Positions 25,910 to 35,460 are shown, numbered from the stretch's first letter. The stretch: 64,000 nucleotides of DNA from an uncultured Dehalococcoidia bacterium (GCA_951812825.1 OX638324.1:816459-880458); one strand, 5' to 3'. Translations and numbers: made by a program. The notes: a model not told the origin generated them from the letters alone.

Positions 25910-26208
25910 TGAATCGAAAGATGATCAAACAGGCCCAGAAGCTCCAGGCCCAGCTTCAGAAAGCCCAGCGTGACCTCGAAGATTCCACCGTCGTCGGCAC
26001 CGCCGGAGGCGGCGTCGTCAGGGTGGTAATGACGGGTAAGCAGACCGTCGAGTCCGTCGAAATCGACCCCGAAGCCGCCGAAGACATAGAACTCCTCCAG
26101 GACCTCGTAACCGCCGCCGTCAACGACGCCGCAGCCAAGGTTCAGGAAATGGCCGCCCAAAAGCTGGGTGGCCTCGCCGGCGGACTCAATATCCCCGGGC
26201 TCATGTAA
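25909..26208 (+). CDS. ybaB: YbaB/EbfC nucleoid-associated protein
   Basis: 99 residues, typical size. It starts MNRKMIKQAQKLQAQLQKAQ, with the family's GGGVVRVVMTGKQTVESVEID and the C-terminal AAAKVQEMAAQKLGGLAGGL. It binds DNA as a homodimer. The ATG shares one base with the dnaX stop (TGATG), so the two are translationally coupled. In most bacteria recR follows ybaB; here the next gene is a CoA-transferase and base composition changes at once, which makes this a likely break point. Confidence 0.94.
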   Translation: MNRKMIKQAQKLQAQLQKAQRDLEDSTVVGTAGGGVVRVVMTGKQTVESVEIDPEAAEDIELLQDLVTAAVNDAAAKVQEMAAQKLGGLAGGLNIPGLM

Positions 26209-26368
26209 CCCATAACCCCTCCCAACTCGATGGGATTCACGTACCGACGATATGGGTCATGGCATTCCGAGGAGATATATTCCCACCCCCGAGCCGGCGA
26301 GGACAAGCCCTGCGTCAAAACAACGTTGGCTGGGAACATTATGGTGATGGTTTGTCAGGACAGAAATA

Positions 26369-27796
26369 ATGGCTGAGAGGTTGAGCCGGGAGTTGATGGC
26401 CCTGCGGGTCGCGGCGGAGCTGCGTCCTCGGGAGGTGGTGAACCTCGGCATCGGCATGCCCACCCTGGTGGCGAACTACGTTCCCGATAGTCGCGGGGTG
26501 GTCATGCACTCGGAGAACGGCATCCTGGGCTACGGGGCCTACGCCGCAGAGGGCGCGGAGGACCTCGACCTGATCAACGCCCGCGCCGAACACGTCAGGT
26601 GGCATCCGGGCGGCGCCGCCATTAGTCACACCGACGCCTTCAGCATCGTTCGCAGCGGCAGGTTGGACGTGGCGGTGCTGGGTGCGCTCCAGGTGTCGGA
26701 ACGGGGAGACCTGGCCAACTGGATGGTGCCTGGCAAGGGCGTGGGAAGTCCGGGTGGAGGCCTCGACATGGCCGCCGGAGCAAAGCGCCTCATCGCCATA
26801 ACGGAGCACTCCAACCAGGGAAAGCCGAAGATACTGCGCGAGTGCAGCTATCCCTTGACCGTCGCGGGCAGGGTGAATCTCATCGTTACCGATATCGCCG
26901 TCATCGAGGTGACGACGCAAGGGTTGGTGTTGAAGGAACGTGCGCCCGGCTGGTCAACCGGGGAAATCCAATCGGAGACGGAAGCCCGGTTGCGGCAGGT
27001 TGCGCCGGTGAAGGAGATGGAGTTCATCATTCCCGAAACGTCGCCTCCCGGTAAGGTGCTTCCTGATGCGGCAGCCGCGGTGGCGGATATACCCGACGGA
27101 GCCACCATTCTGATGGACGGCTTCGGCGGTATAGGAGGAATGGCCCACTATCTGATGCTTGCGCTGCGAGACCACGGGGCGCGCGACTTGACCGTAGTGG
27201 GCAACACCGTAGGCATCGCGCGGGTGTCAACCTTCGGGCAGCCGCCTTCCCCGGGGCTCCAGGCCATCGACCACGCCATCCTCGTGGAGAAGGGACAGGT
27301 AAAGCACGCAATCGCCTCCTTCCCGGTATCGCCGTCACCTTCCAGGCCATCGGCCTTCGAGCAGGCGTACCAGCGGGGAGAGGTGACGTTAGAGGTTGTG
27401 CCCCAGGGTACGTTGGCGGAGCGTCTGAGGGCGGGAGGCGCGGGGGTCCCCGCATTCTTCACGCCCACGGGTGCTGGCACAGTCGTGGCCGAGGGGAAGG
27501 AGACGAAAATAATCCATGGGCGGGAGTACGTGCTGGAGCAGGCCATTCGTGGAGACTACGCGTTCATCCGTGCCCACAAGGCGGATACGGCGGGAAATCT
27601 CGTCTACCGGGGAACCTCGCGCAACTTCAACGCCGCCATGGCAACGGCGGCGCGAATTACCATCGCCGAGGTGAACGAGATTGTGGAAGCGGGAGCCCTG
27701 GACCCGGACGAAATCGTAACGCCCGGGCTGTACGTGGACAGAATTGTCCAGAGACCGGAAGGGTTTTCCCCCTTCAGGCCCGTTGAGGAGGGTTAG
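26369..27796 (+). CDS. Fused 3-oxoacid CoA-transferase (B subunit then A subunit)
   Basis: 475 residues. Residues 1-215 are a CoA-transferase B subunit (ELRPREVVNLGIGMPTLVANY, HSENGILGYG with the catalytic-type glutamate, SERGDLANWMVPGKGVG). Residues 225-475 are an A subunit (IPDGATILMDGFGGIGGMAHYL, TLAERLRAGGAGVPAFFTPTG, GREYVLEQAIRGDYAFIRAHKADTAG, VTPGLYVDRIV in short stretches). The usual natural fusion (SCOT) is A then B, so the order here is reversed. It probably moves CoA between a 3-oxo acid or similar acid and succinyl- or acetyl-CoA. It is followed after one base by another B-type gene. Confidence 0.88.
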   Translation: MAERLSRELMALRVAAELRPREVVNLGIGMPTLVANYVPDSRGVVMHSENGILGYGAYAAEGAEDLDLINARAEHVRWHPGGAAISHTDAFSIVRSGRLDVAVLGALQVSERGDLANWMVPGKGVGSPGGGLDMAAGAKRLIAITEHSNQGKPKILRECSYPLTVAGRVNLIVTDIAVIEVTTQGLVLKERAPGWSTGEIQSETEARLRQVAPVKEMEFIIPETSPPGKVLPDAAAAVADIPDGATILMDGFGGIGGMAHYLMLALRDHGARDLTVVGNTVGIARVSTFGQPPSPGLQAIDHAILVEKGQVKHAIASFPVSPSPSRPSAFEQAYQRGEVTLEVVPQGTLAERLRAGGAGVPAFFTPTGAGTVVAEGKETKIIHGREYVLEQAIRGDYAFIRAHKADTAGNLVYRGTSRNFNAAMATAARITIAEVNEIVEAGALDPDEIVTPGLYVDRIVQRPEGFSPFRPVEEG

Positions 27797-27797
27797 G

Positions 27798-28463
27798 TTG
27801 CAGAAGGAGCGGCTGCCCAGAGACGTCATTGCCATGCGGGTGGCGAAGGAGCTTCCTGCCGGTGCGGTAGTGAATCTCGGCATCGGCATACCCACGCTGG
27901 TGTCCAATTATCTGGAGGGCGAGCAGTCGGTCTTGTACCACAGCGAAAGCGGCGTGCTGAATTACGGGCCTCTGGCTGAAGAGCACGAGAAGGACTACGA
28001 CCTGATCAACGCGGGCGGCCAGTTCTTGAGATGGGTGCCCGGTATGGCCTTCTTCAGCTCCGACGAGGCCTTCGCCATGATCCGGGGTGGACACGTAGAA
28101 GTTACGGTATTGGGCGCACTGCAGGTGTCGGAACACGGAGACTTGGCAAACTGGATGCTCCCCCAGCGTGGCGTCGGGAACATAGGCGGCGCCATGGACC
28201 TGGCCGTCGGCGCGAAGCGGGTAATAGTTGCGATGGAACACACGGACCGCCAGAACCGTCCCAAGGTGGTGAAAGAGTGCACCTTCCCCCTCACGGGTAA
28301 GGGATGCGTCAGCCTCGTGGTGACGGACCTGGCCGTCATTGAGGTTACTCCTGACGGCATGGTCCTGCGAGAGGTCGCGCCCGACTGGTCCGCTGCGGAA
28401 GTGCAGTCGTTGACAGAGGCAAAACTCCAGGTTGCCCCGGACTTGAGGGAATACGAGCTATAG
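27798..28463 (+). CDS. 3-oxoacid CoA-transferase B subunit, second copy
   Basis: 221 residues, clearly paralogous to the N-terminal half of the preceding fusion (shared VVNLGIGxPTLVxNY, VLGALQVSExGDLANWM, VVTDLAVIEVT). The catalytic loop reads HSESGVLNYG where the fusion has HSENGILGYG: the glutamate is kept, the following asparagine is serine. The start is the TTG at 27798 with GGAGGG at 27787-27792, one base after the previous stop, so it is coupled. No A subunit follows. It may pair with the fusion's A half or with the orphan A subunit at 39506-40180. Confidence 0.87.
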   Translation: MQKERLPRDVIAMRVAKELPAGAVVNLGIGIPTLVSNYLEGEQSVLYHSESGVLNYGPLAEEHEKDYDLINAGGQFLRWVPGMAFFSSDEAFAMIRGGHVEVTVLGALQVSEHGDLANWMLPQRGVGNIGGAMDLAVGAKRVIVAMEHTDRQNRPKVVKECTFPLTGKGCVSLVVTDLAVIEVTPDGMVLREVAPDWSAAEVQSLTEAKLQVAPDLREYEL

Positions 28464-28733
28464 AGGCTTCACCCCCATCCCAACCCTCCTCCGTTGTACG
28501 GACCGGAGACACGGTTACACACGTTCGGGGAGGTGGGTTACACCTATTGGCATGGAAGATTGCCCATGTGTGTCGCCATGCCTTGGATAGAAGAAAACCT
28601 CATGTCCCGATGTAAGTGGTTCGTGGGACGGCATAACATCCTCAAGAAAGACACCAATGACTCAATGTCCGAGTTGGTGATACGAAGTGAGTGTAAGAGG
28701 TTAAGATACATAGACTTGATAAGGAGGTAAGAG

Positions 28734-29108
28734 ATGACCCTGGAGACAGTAGCTTTGTGGGCCAATATCATCACTGGGGCATTTGCAGTTGTAGCAGGAT
28801 TAGGAGGTTTCTTCTGGTGGCTTGGTGCAAGAAAGAATCGTGAGAAACAGTTGCGCTTCTACATAGAAGTTCTGAAAAAGCTTCGCGAAAAATATACTGA
28901 TTCCGACCAAAAGACACTGCAGATCCTGCAGGATTCTACTGCAGATATACCTCGACAAACTTTAGTTACCTTGACAAGCATCAATTCCAATCTAGGGTCT
29001 CTTTATAGGTTAATCGCGATGCATTCTGCCTATTCTGTGGCAGGAGCTTATGAGGAGCAGGAATGGAAGTTGCGGTCGCCTATTGCGAAGAAGGGAAATG
29101 AGAGTTAG
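28734..29108 (+). CDS. Small membrane-anchored protein of unknown function
   Basis: 124 residues. It starts MTLETVALWANIITGAFAVV, with a single N-terminal transmembrane helix (about residues 8-30), then GARKNREKQLRFY and an amphipathic, charged cytoplasmic part. I recognise no family. A perfect AAGGAGGT at 28721-28728 fixes the ATG. GC content is visibly lower than in its neighbours, and the preceding 270 bp are also atypical, so this gene looks like an insertion between the CoA-transferase and MmgE/PrpD genes. Confidence 0.55.
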   Translation: MTLETVALWANIITGAFAVVAGLGGFFWWLGARKNREKQLRFYIEVLKKLREKYTDSDQKTLQILQDSTADIPRQTLVTLTSINSNLGSLYRLIAMHSAYSVAGAYEEQEWKLRSPIAKKGNES

Positions 29109-29142
29109 CAATACTTGGGAATAGTTTTAGGAAGTTTGTCGA

Positions 29143-30522
29143 ATGACGTTTACTGAAGTCATGGCCGAGTTCGCCTTCTCACTGACGCTTCAGGACGTGT
29201 CGGGCGAGGTCGAAAAGGCCGCCAGGAAGTACCTGGCGGATACCGTGGCTTGCATGATCGGCGCCTATCCCAGCGAACCGCCCAGGGCGCTCCGTCGTTG
29301 GCTTGCGGAGCAACGAAGCGTCGCCGAATCCACCATCATTGGCAGCGACCAAAAGGTGTCAACGGATAAGGCCGCGCTGGTGAACGGGACCATGGTCCGC
29401 TATCTGGACGCCAACGACATTCTGTACGAACCGGGTGGCAGAGGAGGCCACTTCAGCGACGCAACACCCAGCCTGCTGGCAATGGCGGAGAAGCATAGTC
29501 GTTCGGCCGATGAGCTCATCACCTGCATCGTCGCCTCCTACGAGCTGCAGGCCGCTCTGAACCGCGTCTTTCCGTTCATGGCGCGCGGCTTCCACGCCCT
29601 CACCCAGGTGACCTGGGTTGCGCCGATTCTGCTTGTCCGGCTGGCGGGCGGGACTCCCGCGCAGGCGGTCCACGCGGCCGGCCTTTCCGGCGCCACCGGC
29701 ATGGTGCTCAACACCTGGCTCAAACCCTCGCACAGCATCCCCTGGATTAAGGCCGTCTCCGTAGGCATGGCCGGCCAGCGCGCCGTTGACTCGGCGGAGA
29801 TGGCCATGCTGGACGTGACTGCATCCGAGGACGCCCTTGAGACCGCCATAGCGACCCTGGGCCCCGCCGCCGCTGAGGATGTGGACGTGAACGGCATGGC
29901 CCATCTGGGCAAGCAGTGGCACACCACCCGGAACATCATTAAGGCCTATCCGTCGCAGATTTTCACCCAGGCGGCGGTGCAAGCATCCATAGAGCTTCAC
30001 CGCCGGGGAGTGCGGGCCGATAGGGTCAGGAAGATTACTCTACGCGGTCACCGAAACGTGGCGTCGGGTGTACAGGGGTCCACGGAGGCTTACAGGCCCG
30101 CCAATAGAGAATCAGCGGACCACAGTACGCCCTACGTGATGTCAATGGCGCTGCTGCGGGGCAAGCTCACTCCCAGAGAATTCGAGGGCGCTCCGTGGAC
30201 GCGTCCCAACGTGCAGGCGTTGATGGACAAGGTCCACCTCGTCCTCGATCAAGACCGGGATTCGGCCTTCATGGAAAGAGGCGTCCTTGGCGTTCGTGTA
30301 GAGGCAGAATTAGCTGACGCTCAAACCCAAGTGGTCGAGATTCATCAGCCCAGAGGCCATCCCGATGCGCCATTCAGCCAGGAAAATCTGAAGCAGAAGA
30401 TAGAGTGGTTGGTTGAGGATGTGGCGAAACAGGAAACGGCGGGCCGTCTCATCGAGATATGCAACGAAATGTCAACGAAGGGTGACCTGACAGCTTTGAT
30501 TGAGGCTTCCAGGGTAGCGTAG
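29143..30522 (+). CDS. MmgE/PrpD family protein
   Basis: 459 residues, the normal length for 2-methylcitrate dehydratase-like proteins. Seen: VEKAARKYLADTVACMIGAYPS near residue 24, KAALVNGTMVRYLDANDI, GRGGHFSDATPSLLAMAE, YELQAALNR and a late WHTTRNIIKAYPSQ, which match the family's all-helical domain and lid. Members dehydrate tricarboxylic hydroxy acids (2-methylcitrate, citrate) or process cis-aconitate, but many have other substrates. Its position after CoA-transferases suggests an organic-acid degradation group. A second, divergent family member is at 61954-63345. Confidence 0.88.
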   Translation: MTFTEVMAEFAFSLTLQDVSGEVEKAARKYLADTVACMIGAYPSEPPRALRRWLAEQRSVAESTIIGSDQKVSTDKAALVNGTMVRYLDANDILYEPGGRGGHFSDATPSLLAMAEKHSRSADELITCIVASYELQAALNRVFPFMARGFHALTQVTWVAPILLVRLAGGTPAQAVHAAGLSGATGMVLNTWLKPSHSIPWIKAVSVGMAGQRAVDSAEMAMLDVTASEDALETAIATLGPAAAEDVDVNGMAHLGKQWHTTRNIIKAYPSQIFTQAAVQASIELHRRGVRADRVRKITLRGHRNVASGVQGSTEAYRPANRESADHSTPYVMSMALLRGKLTPREFEGAPWTRPNVQALMDKVHLVLDQDRDSAFMERGVLGVRVEAELADAQTQVVEIHQPRGHPDAPFSQENLKQKIEWLVEDVAKQETAGRLIEICNEMSTKGDLTALIEASRVA

Positions 30523-30525
30523 GGA

Positions 30526-33090
30526 TTAACTTATCCAGGCGGTGGAGGCGCCGTCCCGCTTCTGGACTTCGATGCGGACGGGAAAATAATCTTTCAACTC
30601 CTCCAGGTGAGTAATGACGATGATGCACTTGAAGTCCTGCTCCAACGTGGAAAGCACGTCGAGGATCTGCTCCCTGCCCGCCGAGTCCTGCGTCCCAAAC
30701 CCCTCGTCGATGAAAAGCGTCGGCAGCGGCGCGCCGCTGCGGTTGGCAAGAACCTTGGAAAGGGCGATTCGCAGCGCTAGGTTGATGCGGAAGGCCTCGC
30801 CCCCGCTGAACATTTCGTAGCTGCGATGGCCCAGTTCATCGCCGACCCTGATTTCCAGGGTCTCCGCGAACTGGCCCTTGCGCGACTGCAACCGACGCTG
30901 GCTCTCCAGCTTCAGGTGCATCCGGCCTTCGGTCATCCGGGCAAGAAGGCCGTTCGCTTCGGCCTCTATCTGGGGGAGAATGGTGTCGATGAGCAGCGCC
31001 TGCACACCTTCCCTCCCGAAGGCCACCCGCAATTCTTCATAGATGGCCTGCTCCTCACGCAGACGGCGCAGTTCGCGCGTCTGACGGTTTACCTGCCCCT
31101 CAAGCTCTTCGATCCGTTGGAGGCTTCCCTGCAGTTGACCCCGGCGGGCTAGCAGGTTATTGTGCCGCGATTCCAGACCGGCTATGTCCACCGAGAGGCG
31201 TGACAGTTGCTGGCTGACTTCGGCAAGCCGAACTTGGTCGCTGTCCATAGTGGAAAGGAACTCGCCCATCTGGGAAAGCCGCTCCCCACGTTCCTGAACG
31301 GCCTGCCGGACTTGGGCCAGGCCCTCTTGCTCCTGGGGCAGGCTGCGCCTCGCTTCCGATATCTGCTGGTTGAGCAGTTGGTACTTTTGTAGCTCCTGAA
31401 GTCTGCGGGACAGTTCCGTATGGCGATCTGGAGAGTAGTCTAGGGATTCGAGAGCCGCCTTCCTGGTCTTGAGTTCTGCCTGCTCCACCGCCGCGAATTG
31501 GTTGTTTCGGATTGTGCTTTCCAGCTGCTTTAATTCCTGTCGCACCTTTGCCGCCTCCTCTCCGGCACGTCGTGAATCTTCCAGCTGCCGCTCAACGATG
31601 GTGATGTGGCGTTGGGCTTCCCTCTGGCTTCGGCGTAGGGTGGATTCGTCGCTCTGGAGCTGTCTTTCAAGATGGCTTCTCTCGGCTTCTACCTTGCTGA
31701 GGACAGTTTCGTTTTCCCTGTACTGCCTCCTTTTTTCCTTGATGGCTTCCTTATAGCTTTGTTCCAGTCGCAGGCATCCGTCCAGCCCTAGGGAAGTGTC
31801 GCAAAGGGGACAACGAGTGTCCTTGTGTGACGAGTCCAGCAGGTCAAGCTTGCCCCGGACCTCCTTTCCCTCACTTAGCAGGCGCTGCTGATTGTCTCTG
31901 AGAGTGGCCTCTGCGCCGCTTAATTCTTGAAGTTTGTCCTTCTTTTCAGACAGAGCCTTCTCTTCCCCGTCCAAGGCTGCGATGCGAGCCGCGGATTGGA
32001 CCAGCTGCTCTTCCAGCGCAGGAGCCTTTCGCACGACCGGTTCCAGGTCCGATTCCAGGCGACGCTTCTGGCTCAGGCGCTGTTCTTCCAGTCGGGCCTT
32101 CGTCTGCGCGATGGCTTGCTGGAGCAAGTTGACGTATCCGGTGAGTTCGTCGAACCGGGCACGTGCGTCGTTTAGCCGTTCGCTCTCCTCCAACGAGTGC
32201 TGGTACCGGGTAAAACCTTCTTCGATGGCCGGCTGGCGATCTATCAGTTCCTGATAGCCTTGGATTCGCGCGGAACGCTGCCGGGCGTCAGCTTCGTACT
32301 GAGAGATTTCGCCTTCCATCTGAGGTATGCGCCGTTGTATTTCTTCGGCCTCGGCGGTGCGTCGTTCCAGGCTCAGAATCTCCTGCCGTAACTTCTGGGC
32401 CTCCATGTTCTTCTGTTCCAGCTCTTCGGACAGGGTGCGAACACTTCCCAGGACGTCGTCCAGGTCCTTCTGGTGCTCCGGCTTGGCGGCGGTCTCCTGC
32501 CGCTTGTATTCAATCTCACCCTCCAGAAAGTTGCCGCGCTCCCGTCGTTCCCGTGCTCTGTCACGGCTCCGCCGCTGGAGTTCGTTGAACCGGTCCAGCC
32601 CGATAATCTTGCCCAGCACTTCCTTCCGTTCGGCGGGGGTCTTGTTGGTGAACTCGTCGGCCCGGCCCTGAATTAGAAATGCGCTGTTGATGAAGGTGTC
32701 GTAGTCCATGCCTATAATGCTGTTGATCTTGGCTTGGGACTCCCGAATGCTGTTGCCGGTGATGGGATGAAAGCCGGCGGGGCCCTTGAGCTGAAGCTGC
32801 AGGTCGCTCCCCCGGTGACTTTGATAGCGCCGGGTGACGCGATAGTGGGCGTCCGCGGCCAGGAACTCCAGCTCCACCCACATGTCGGAGCGTCCGTAGT
32901 GGATGAGGTCGGCGTGACCGGAGCCGCGGGCCTTCCCCCAGAGCGACCAGGTGATGCTGTCGAGGAGGGCGGACTTGCCGTGGCCGTTGTTTCCGCACAG
33001 GCAGGCGACGCGAATGCCGCTCAGGTCCAGGGTGTGGTTGTCGTCCCGATAGCAGAGAAAGTTCTGAAGGGTCAGCTTGAGAGGAATCAT
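30526..33090 (-). CDS. sbcC: SbcC/Rad50-type SMC-like ATPase
   Basis: 854 residues. The N-terminal Walker A is GNNGHGKSALLD (residues 33-44). Long coiled coils, rich in E, Q, R and L, flank a zinc hook CPLC at about residues 427-430. The C-terminal half has the signature FSGGEAFRINLALRIALSK and Walker B LPTLFIDEGFGTQD near residue 786. With the nuclease SbcD/Mre11 it processes DNA ends and hairpins. No sbcD is in the window. The ATG at 33090 matches the family N-terminus (MIPLKLTLQNFLCYRD); the frame open to 33525 overlaps ffh and is a shadow. A TACAAT lies 11 nt before the ATG. Confidence 0.92.
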   Translation of the reverse strand: MIPLKLTLQNFLCYRDDNHTLDLSGIRVACLCGNNGHGKSALLDSITWSLWGKARGSGHADLIHYGRSDMWVELEFLAADAHYRVTRRYQSHRGSDLQLQLKGPAGFHPITGNSIRESQAKINSIIGMDYDTFINSAFLIQGRADEFTNKTPAERKEVLGKIIGLDRFNELQRRSRDRARERRERGNFLEGEIEYKRQETAAKPEHQKDLDDVLGSVRTLSEELEQKNMEAQKLRQEILSLERRTAEAEEIQRRIPQMEGEISQYEADARQRSARIQGYQELIDRQPAIEEGFTRYQHSLEESERLNDARARFDELTGYVNLLQQAIAQTKARLEEQRLSQKRRLESDLEPVVRKAPALEEQLVQSAARIAALDGEEKALSEKKDKLQELSGAEATLRDNQQRLLSEGKEVRGKLDLLDSSHKDTRCPLCDTSLGLDGCLRLEQSYKEAIKEKRRQYRENETVLSKVEAERSHLERQLQSDESTLRRSQREAQRHITIVERQLEDSRRAGEEAAKVRQELKQLESTIRNNQFAAVEQAELKTRKAALESLDYSPDRHTELSRRLQELQKYQLLNQQISEARRSLPQEQEGLAQVRQAVQERGERLSQMGEFLSTMDSDQVRLAEVSQQLSRLSVDIAGLESRHNNLLARRGQLQGSLQRIEELEGQVNRQTRELRRLREEQAIYEELRVAFGREGVQALLIDTILPQIEAEANGLLARMTEGRMHLKLESQRRLQSRKGQFAETLEIRVGDELGHRSYEMFSGGEAFRINLALRIALSKVLANRSGAPLPTLFIDEGFGTQDSAGREQILDVLSTLEQDFKCIIVITHLEELKDYFPVRIEVQKRDGASTAWIS

Positions 33091-33130
33091 GGGGCAGGCG
33101 TATTGTAGCATAGGGTGAACGCTCTTCTGC

Positions 33131-33159
33131 TTGACCGCCCATGCGTGCCTGCCTAGAAT
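33131..33159 (+). promoter_or_regulatory. Promoter of ffh
   Basis: TTGACC (33131-33136) and TAGAAT (33154-33159) are separated by 17 bp. The start codon is only 10 nt beyond the -10 box, so the transcript would be leaderless or nearly so, unless the GGAGAC at 33161-33166 serves an upstream transcript. Confidence 0.55.
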
Positions 33160-33169
33160 TGGAGACGAT

Positions 33170-34501
33170 ATGTTTGAAGCGCTGACAGACAAACTCACCG
33201 GAGTCCTCGACCGTCTCACAAGTCGTGGCCGGCTCTCAGAGAAGGACGTGGACGACGCTCTCCGGCAGGTGCGTCTGGCCCTGCTGGGCGCCGACGTGAA
33301 TTTCAAGGTGGCCCGGGAGTTTGTGGCGCGGGTCAGGGAGCGGTCCGTGGGTCGCGAGGTGCTGGAATCGATAACCCCGGGCCAGCAGGTCGTCAAGATT
33401 GTCCACGAGGAGTTGACCGAGGTTCTCAGCGCCGGGGAGCATAAGCTGACTGCTTCCGACAGAACCCCCACCACCATCATGCTGGTGGGGCTCCAGGGCT
33501 CCGGCAAGACGACCTCGGCGGCCAAGCTCGCGGCTCACTTGAGACGTCAAAGCCAGAGTTCTTTGCTGGTGGCGGCGGACCTCAGGCGGGCGGCGGCCGT
33601 GCAGCAGCTGGTGTCCTTGGGCAAGCAGATGGCCATCCCCGTCTTCAGCCACGAATCCGCGAAGAATGCGGTCCAGGCCGCGTCGGCGGGGCTTGAGCGG
33701 GCGGAAGAGCTGGGCAGCCAGTGGGTGATTGTGGACACCGGCGGCCGGATGCACGTGGAAGAGGAGATGATGGCGGAGTTGGAGGAGCTGCATAACCGCA
33801 TTTCTCCCCACGAAGTGATTCTCGTGCTGGACGCCATGACCGGTCAGGACGCAGTGCAGGCGGCGGAAGAGTTTCACCGTCGCGTGCCCTTGTCGGGAAT
33901 CATCATGACGAAGCTGGACGGCGACGCGCGGGGTGGGGCTGCCCTCTCGGTGACGAAGGTCACGGGCGTGCCCATCAAATTCCTGGGCACGGGCGAGCGG
34001 GTCGACGCCCTGGACCCCTTCTATCCGGACAGGCTTGCGTCGCGGATTCTGGGCATGGGGGACGTGCTCAGCCTCGTCGAAAAGGCCCAGCAGGTGGTCG
34101 ACAAGAAGAAGGCGAAGGAGATGGAGCGGAAGCTCCGCCGCGCCGACTTCGACCTGGAGGACTTCCTCGAGCAGCTACAAAGCGTGAAGCGCATGGGCTC
34201 TCTGGGCCAGTTCATGGACATGATTCCCGGGTTCTCCAAAATGAGCAAAAAACTCCCCCAGGGGGCCATCGACGACGGCGAACTGAAGAAAGTCGAGGCC
34301 ATCATCCGGTCTATGACGCCCCAGGAACGTCGCAGTCCCAACATCATCAACGGCAGCCGCAGACGTCGAATCGCCCTCGGAAGCGGGACAAAGCCCCAAG
34401 ACGTGAACCAGCTGCTGAACCAGTTCGGGCAGGTGCAGAAGATGATCCGCCAGGTCACCAGCGGAAAGGGGACACGAAGCCTGGAGCGGCTGTTCAGGTA
34501 G
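33170..34501 (+). CDS. ffh: Signal recognition particle protein Ffh
   Basis: GTPase that binds 4.5S RNA and signal sequences and docks ribosomes to FtsY at the membrane. 443 residues. N domain MFEALTDKLTGVLDRLTSRG; G1 GLQGSGKTTSAAKL near residues 107-120; G3 VDTGGRMHVEEEMM; G4 TKLDGDARGGAA; methionine-rich M domain with MGSLGQFMDMIPGFSKM and the RNA-binding RRSPNIINGSRRRRIALGSG. The ATG at 33170 matches the family start; an in-frame TTG at 33131 would fall inside the -35 box. Divergent from sbcC. Confidence 0.96.
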   Translation: MFEALTDKLTGVLDRLTSRGRLSEKDVDDALRQVRLALLGADVNFKVAREFVARVRERSVGREVLESITPGQQVVKIVHEELTEVLSAGEHKLTASDRTPTTIMLVGLQGSGKTTSAAKLAAHLRRQSQSSLLVAADLRRAAAVQQLVSLGKQMAIPVFSHESAKNAVQAASAGLERAEELGSQWVIVDTGGRMHVEEEMMAELEELHNRISPHEVILVLDAMTGQDAVQAAEEFHRRVPLSGIIMTKLDGDARGGAALSVTKVTGVPIKFLGTGERVDALDPFYPDRLASRILGMGDVLSLVEKAQQVVDKKKAKEMERKLRRADFDLEDFLEQLQSVKRMGSLGQFMDMIPGFSKMSKKLPQGAIDDGELKKVEAIIRSMTPQERRSPNIINGSRRRRIALGSGTKPQDVNQLLNQFGQVQKMIRQVTSGKGTRSLERLFR

Positions 34502-34510
34502 GGATTGGCC

Positions 34511-35449
34511 CTAAGGGTTAAGAATATCGCCGGGAAGAAGTCCCCGTCGAAGGGCCGCGAACAGGTAGGTGGTGTACAGGGAGCGCCACGGCGCCCATCC
34601 TTCGGAGAATTCCTCCAACTCAGCAACCGTTAGCTCCTTCCCCTTGAAGTAGAGTCCCGCCACGACCCGACGCAGGGCCAGGTCGCCCGCAGGGAATGCG
34701 TCCATTCTTCCCAGCGCCCTCAGCAGCAGCCAGTGGGCCGTCCACGGCCCGACGCCACGCAGGGCAAGAAGCCGCTTTGTTGCTTCTTCGTCAGGCAGAT
34801 AACGGAGTCCCTCCATATCAAGAGACCCGTCCACGACGGCGGCTGCCACGTCCAGAATGTATTCCGCCTTACGATTGCTCAGCTTGATGGCGCGGAGACC
34901 GGGAATCCCCTCGGGCAGCAGAGCCGCCGGGGTCGGAAAGGCGTAGTAGATGTCCCCCTTGTGGCTGATTGTAGACCCGTAATTCTCCAGCAGCAGACTC
35001 CCGATGATTCGCGCCACGTTGGTCGCAATCTGCTGGCTGAAGATGGACTGGACGAAGGCCTCGAAAACGCTCGGCGTCTGGCTGATCTTGAGGCCGTAGA
35101 GCTGTTTTACCAGCGGCGCGAGAACGGGGTCCCGTCGGGCGGCGGCGTAGAACTCTTGCAACGGCGTGTCCCCGCCGAGCACCCATGCCAGGGTGCCGTG
35201 GACATATTCAAGGGTTTGATCGGTGATCTCTTCGCCATGGACGGTCACGTCAAGACGCGGGGCCTCGACCGTGCCTGCGGACTGGACCTCGGTCAGAAGA
35301 GTCTTGCCTTCCACCTCAAGAAGCCTGCTGTACCGCCCGTCTTCAAAGACGTTGACCCTGGCGCCGGTGCCGAATGAGGCCAGGTGCCCCATGGTCAGAC
35401 GGAAGTCGTAGGGTGGTGTGGGAGTCAGGACCAGGCTGCGTTGCTGCAC
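34511..35449 (-). CDS. HhH-GPD DNA glycosylase (AlkA/Ogg-like)
   Basis: 312 residues. The N-terminal ~110 residues look like the TBP-like fold that precedes the catalytic part in AlkA/Ogg1-type enzymes. The helix-hairpin-helix is LLALRGVGPWTAHWLLLR (about residues 227-244), with the catalytic aspartate D256 in AFPAGDLALRR. No lysine is present at the usual Ogg position in the hairpin (GVGPWTA, not GVGxKVA), so a monofunctional alkyl-purine glycosylase is more likely than a bifunctional OGG. No C-terminal Fe-S cysteines are present. The start is the GTG at 35449. It is last in a four-gene minus-strand operon. Confidence 0.88.
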   Translation of the reverse strand: MQQRSLVLTPTPPYDFRLTMGHLASFGTGARVNVFEDGRYSRLLEVEGKTLLTEVQSAGTVEAPRLDVTVHGEEITDQTLEYVHGTLAWVLGGDTPLQEFYAAARRDPVLAPLVKQLYGLKISQTPSVFEAFVQSIFSQQIATNVARIIGSLLLENYGSTISHKGDIYYAFPTPAALLPEGIPGLRAIKLSNRKAEYILDVAAAVVDGSLDMEGLRYLPDEEATKRLLALRGVGPWTAHWLLLRALGRMDAFPAGDLALRRVVAGLYFKGKELTVAELEEFSEGWAPWRSLYTTYLFAALRRGLLPGDILNP

Positions 35450-35460
35450 AGAACGTGCAC

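Noticed and set aside
28494-28730. 78-codon frame before the small membrane protein, possibly a mobile-element remnant
   Set aside because: No start signal, no family motif and no terminal repeats; composition only suggests foreign DNA.
33091-33525. N-terminal extension of SbcC to 33525
   Set aside because: It would overlap ffh antisense; family proteins start at MIPLKLTLQNFL and the extension has no resemblance to them.
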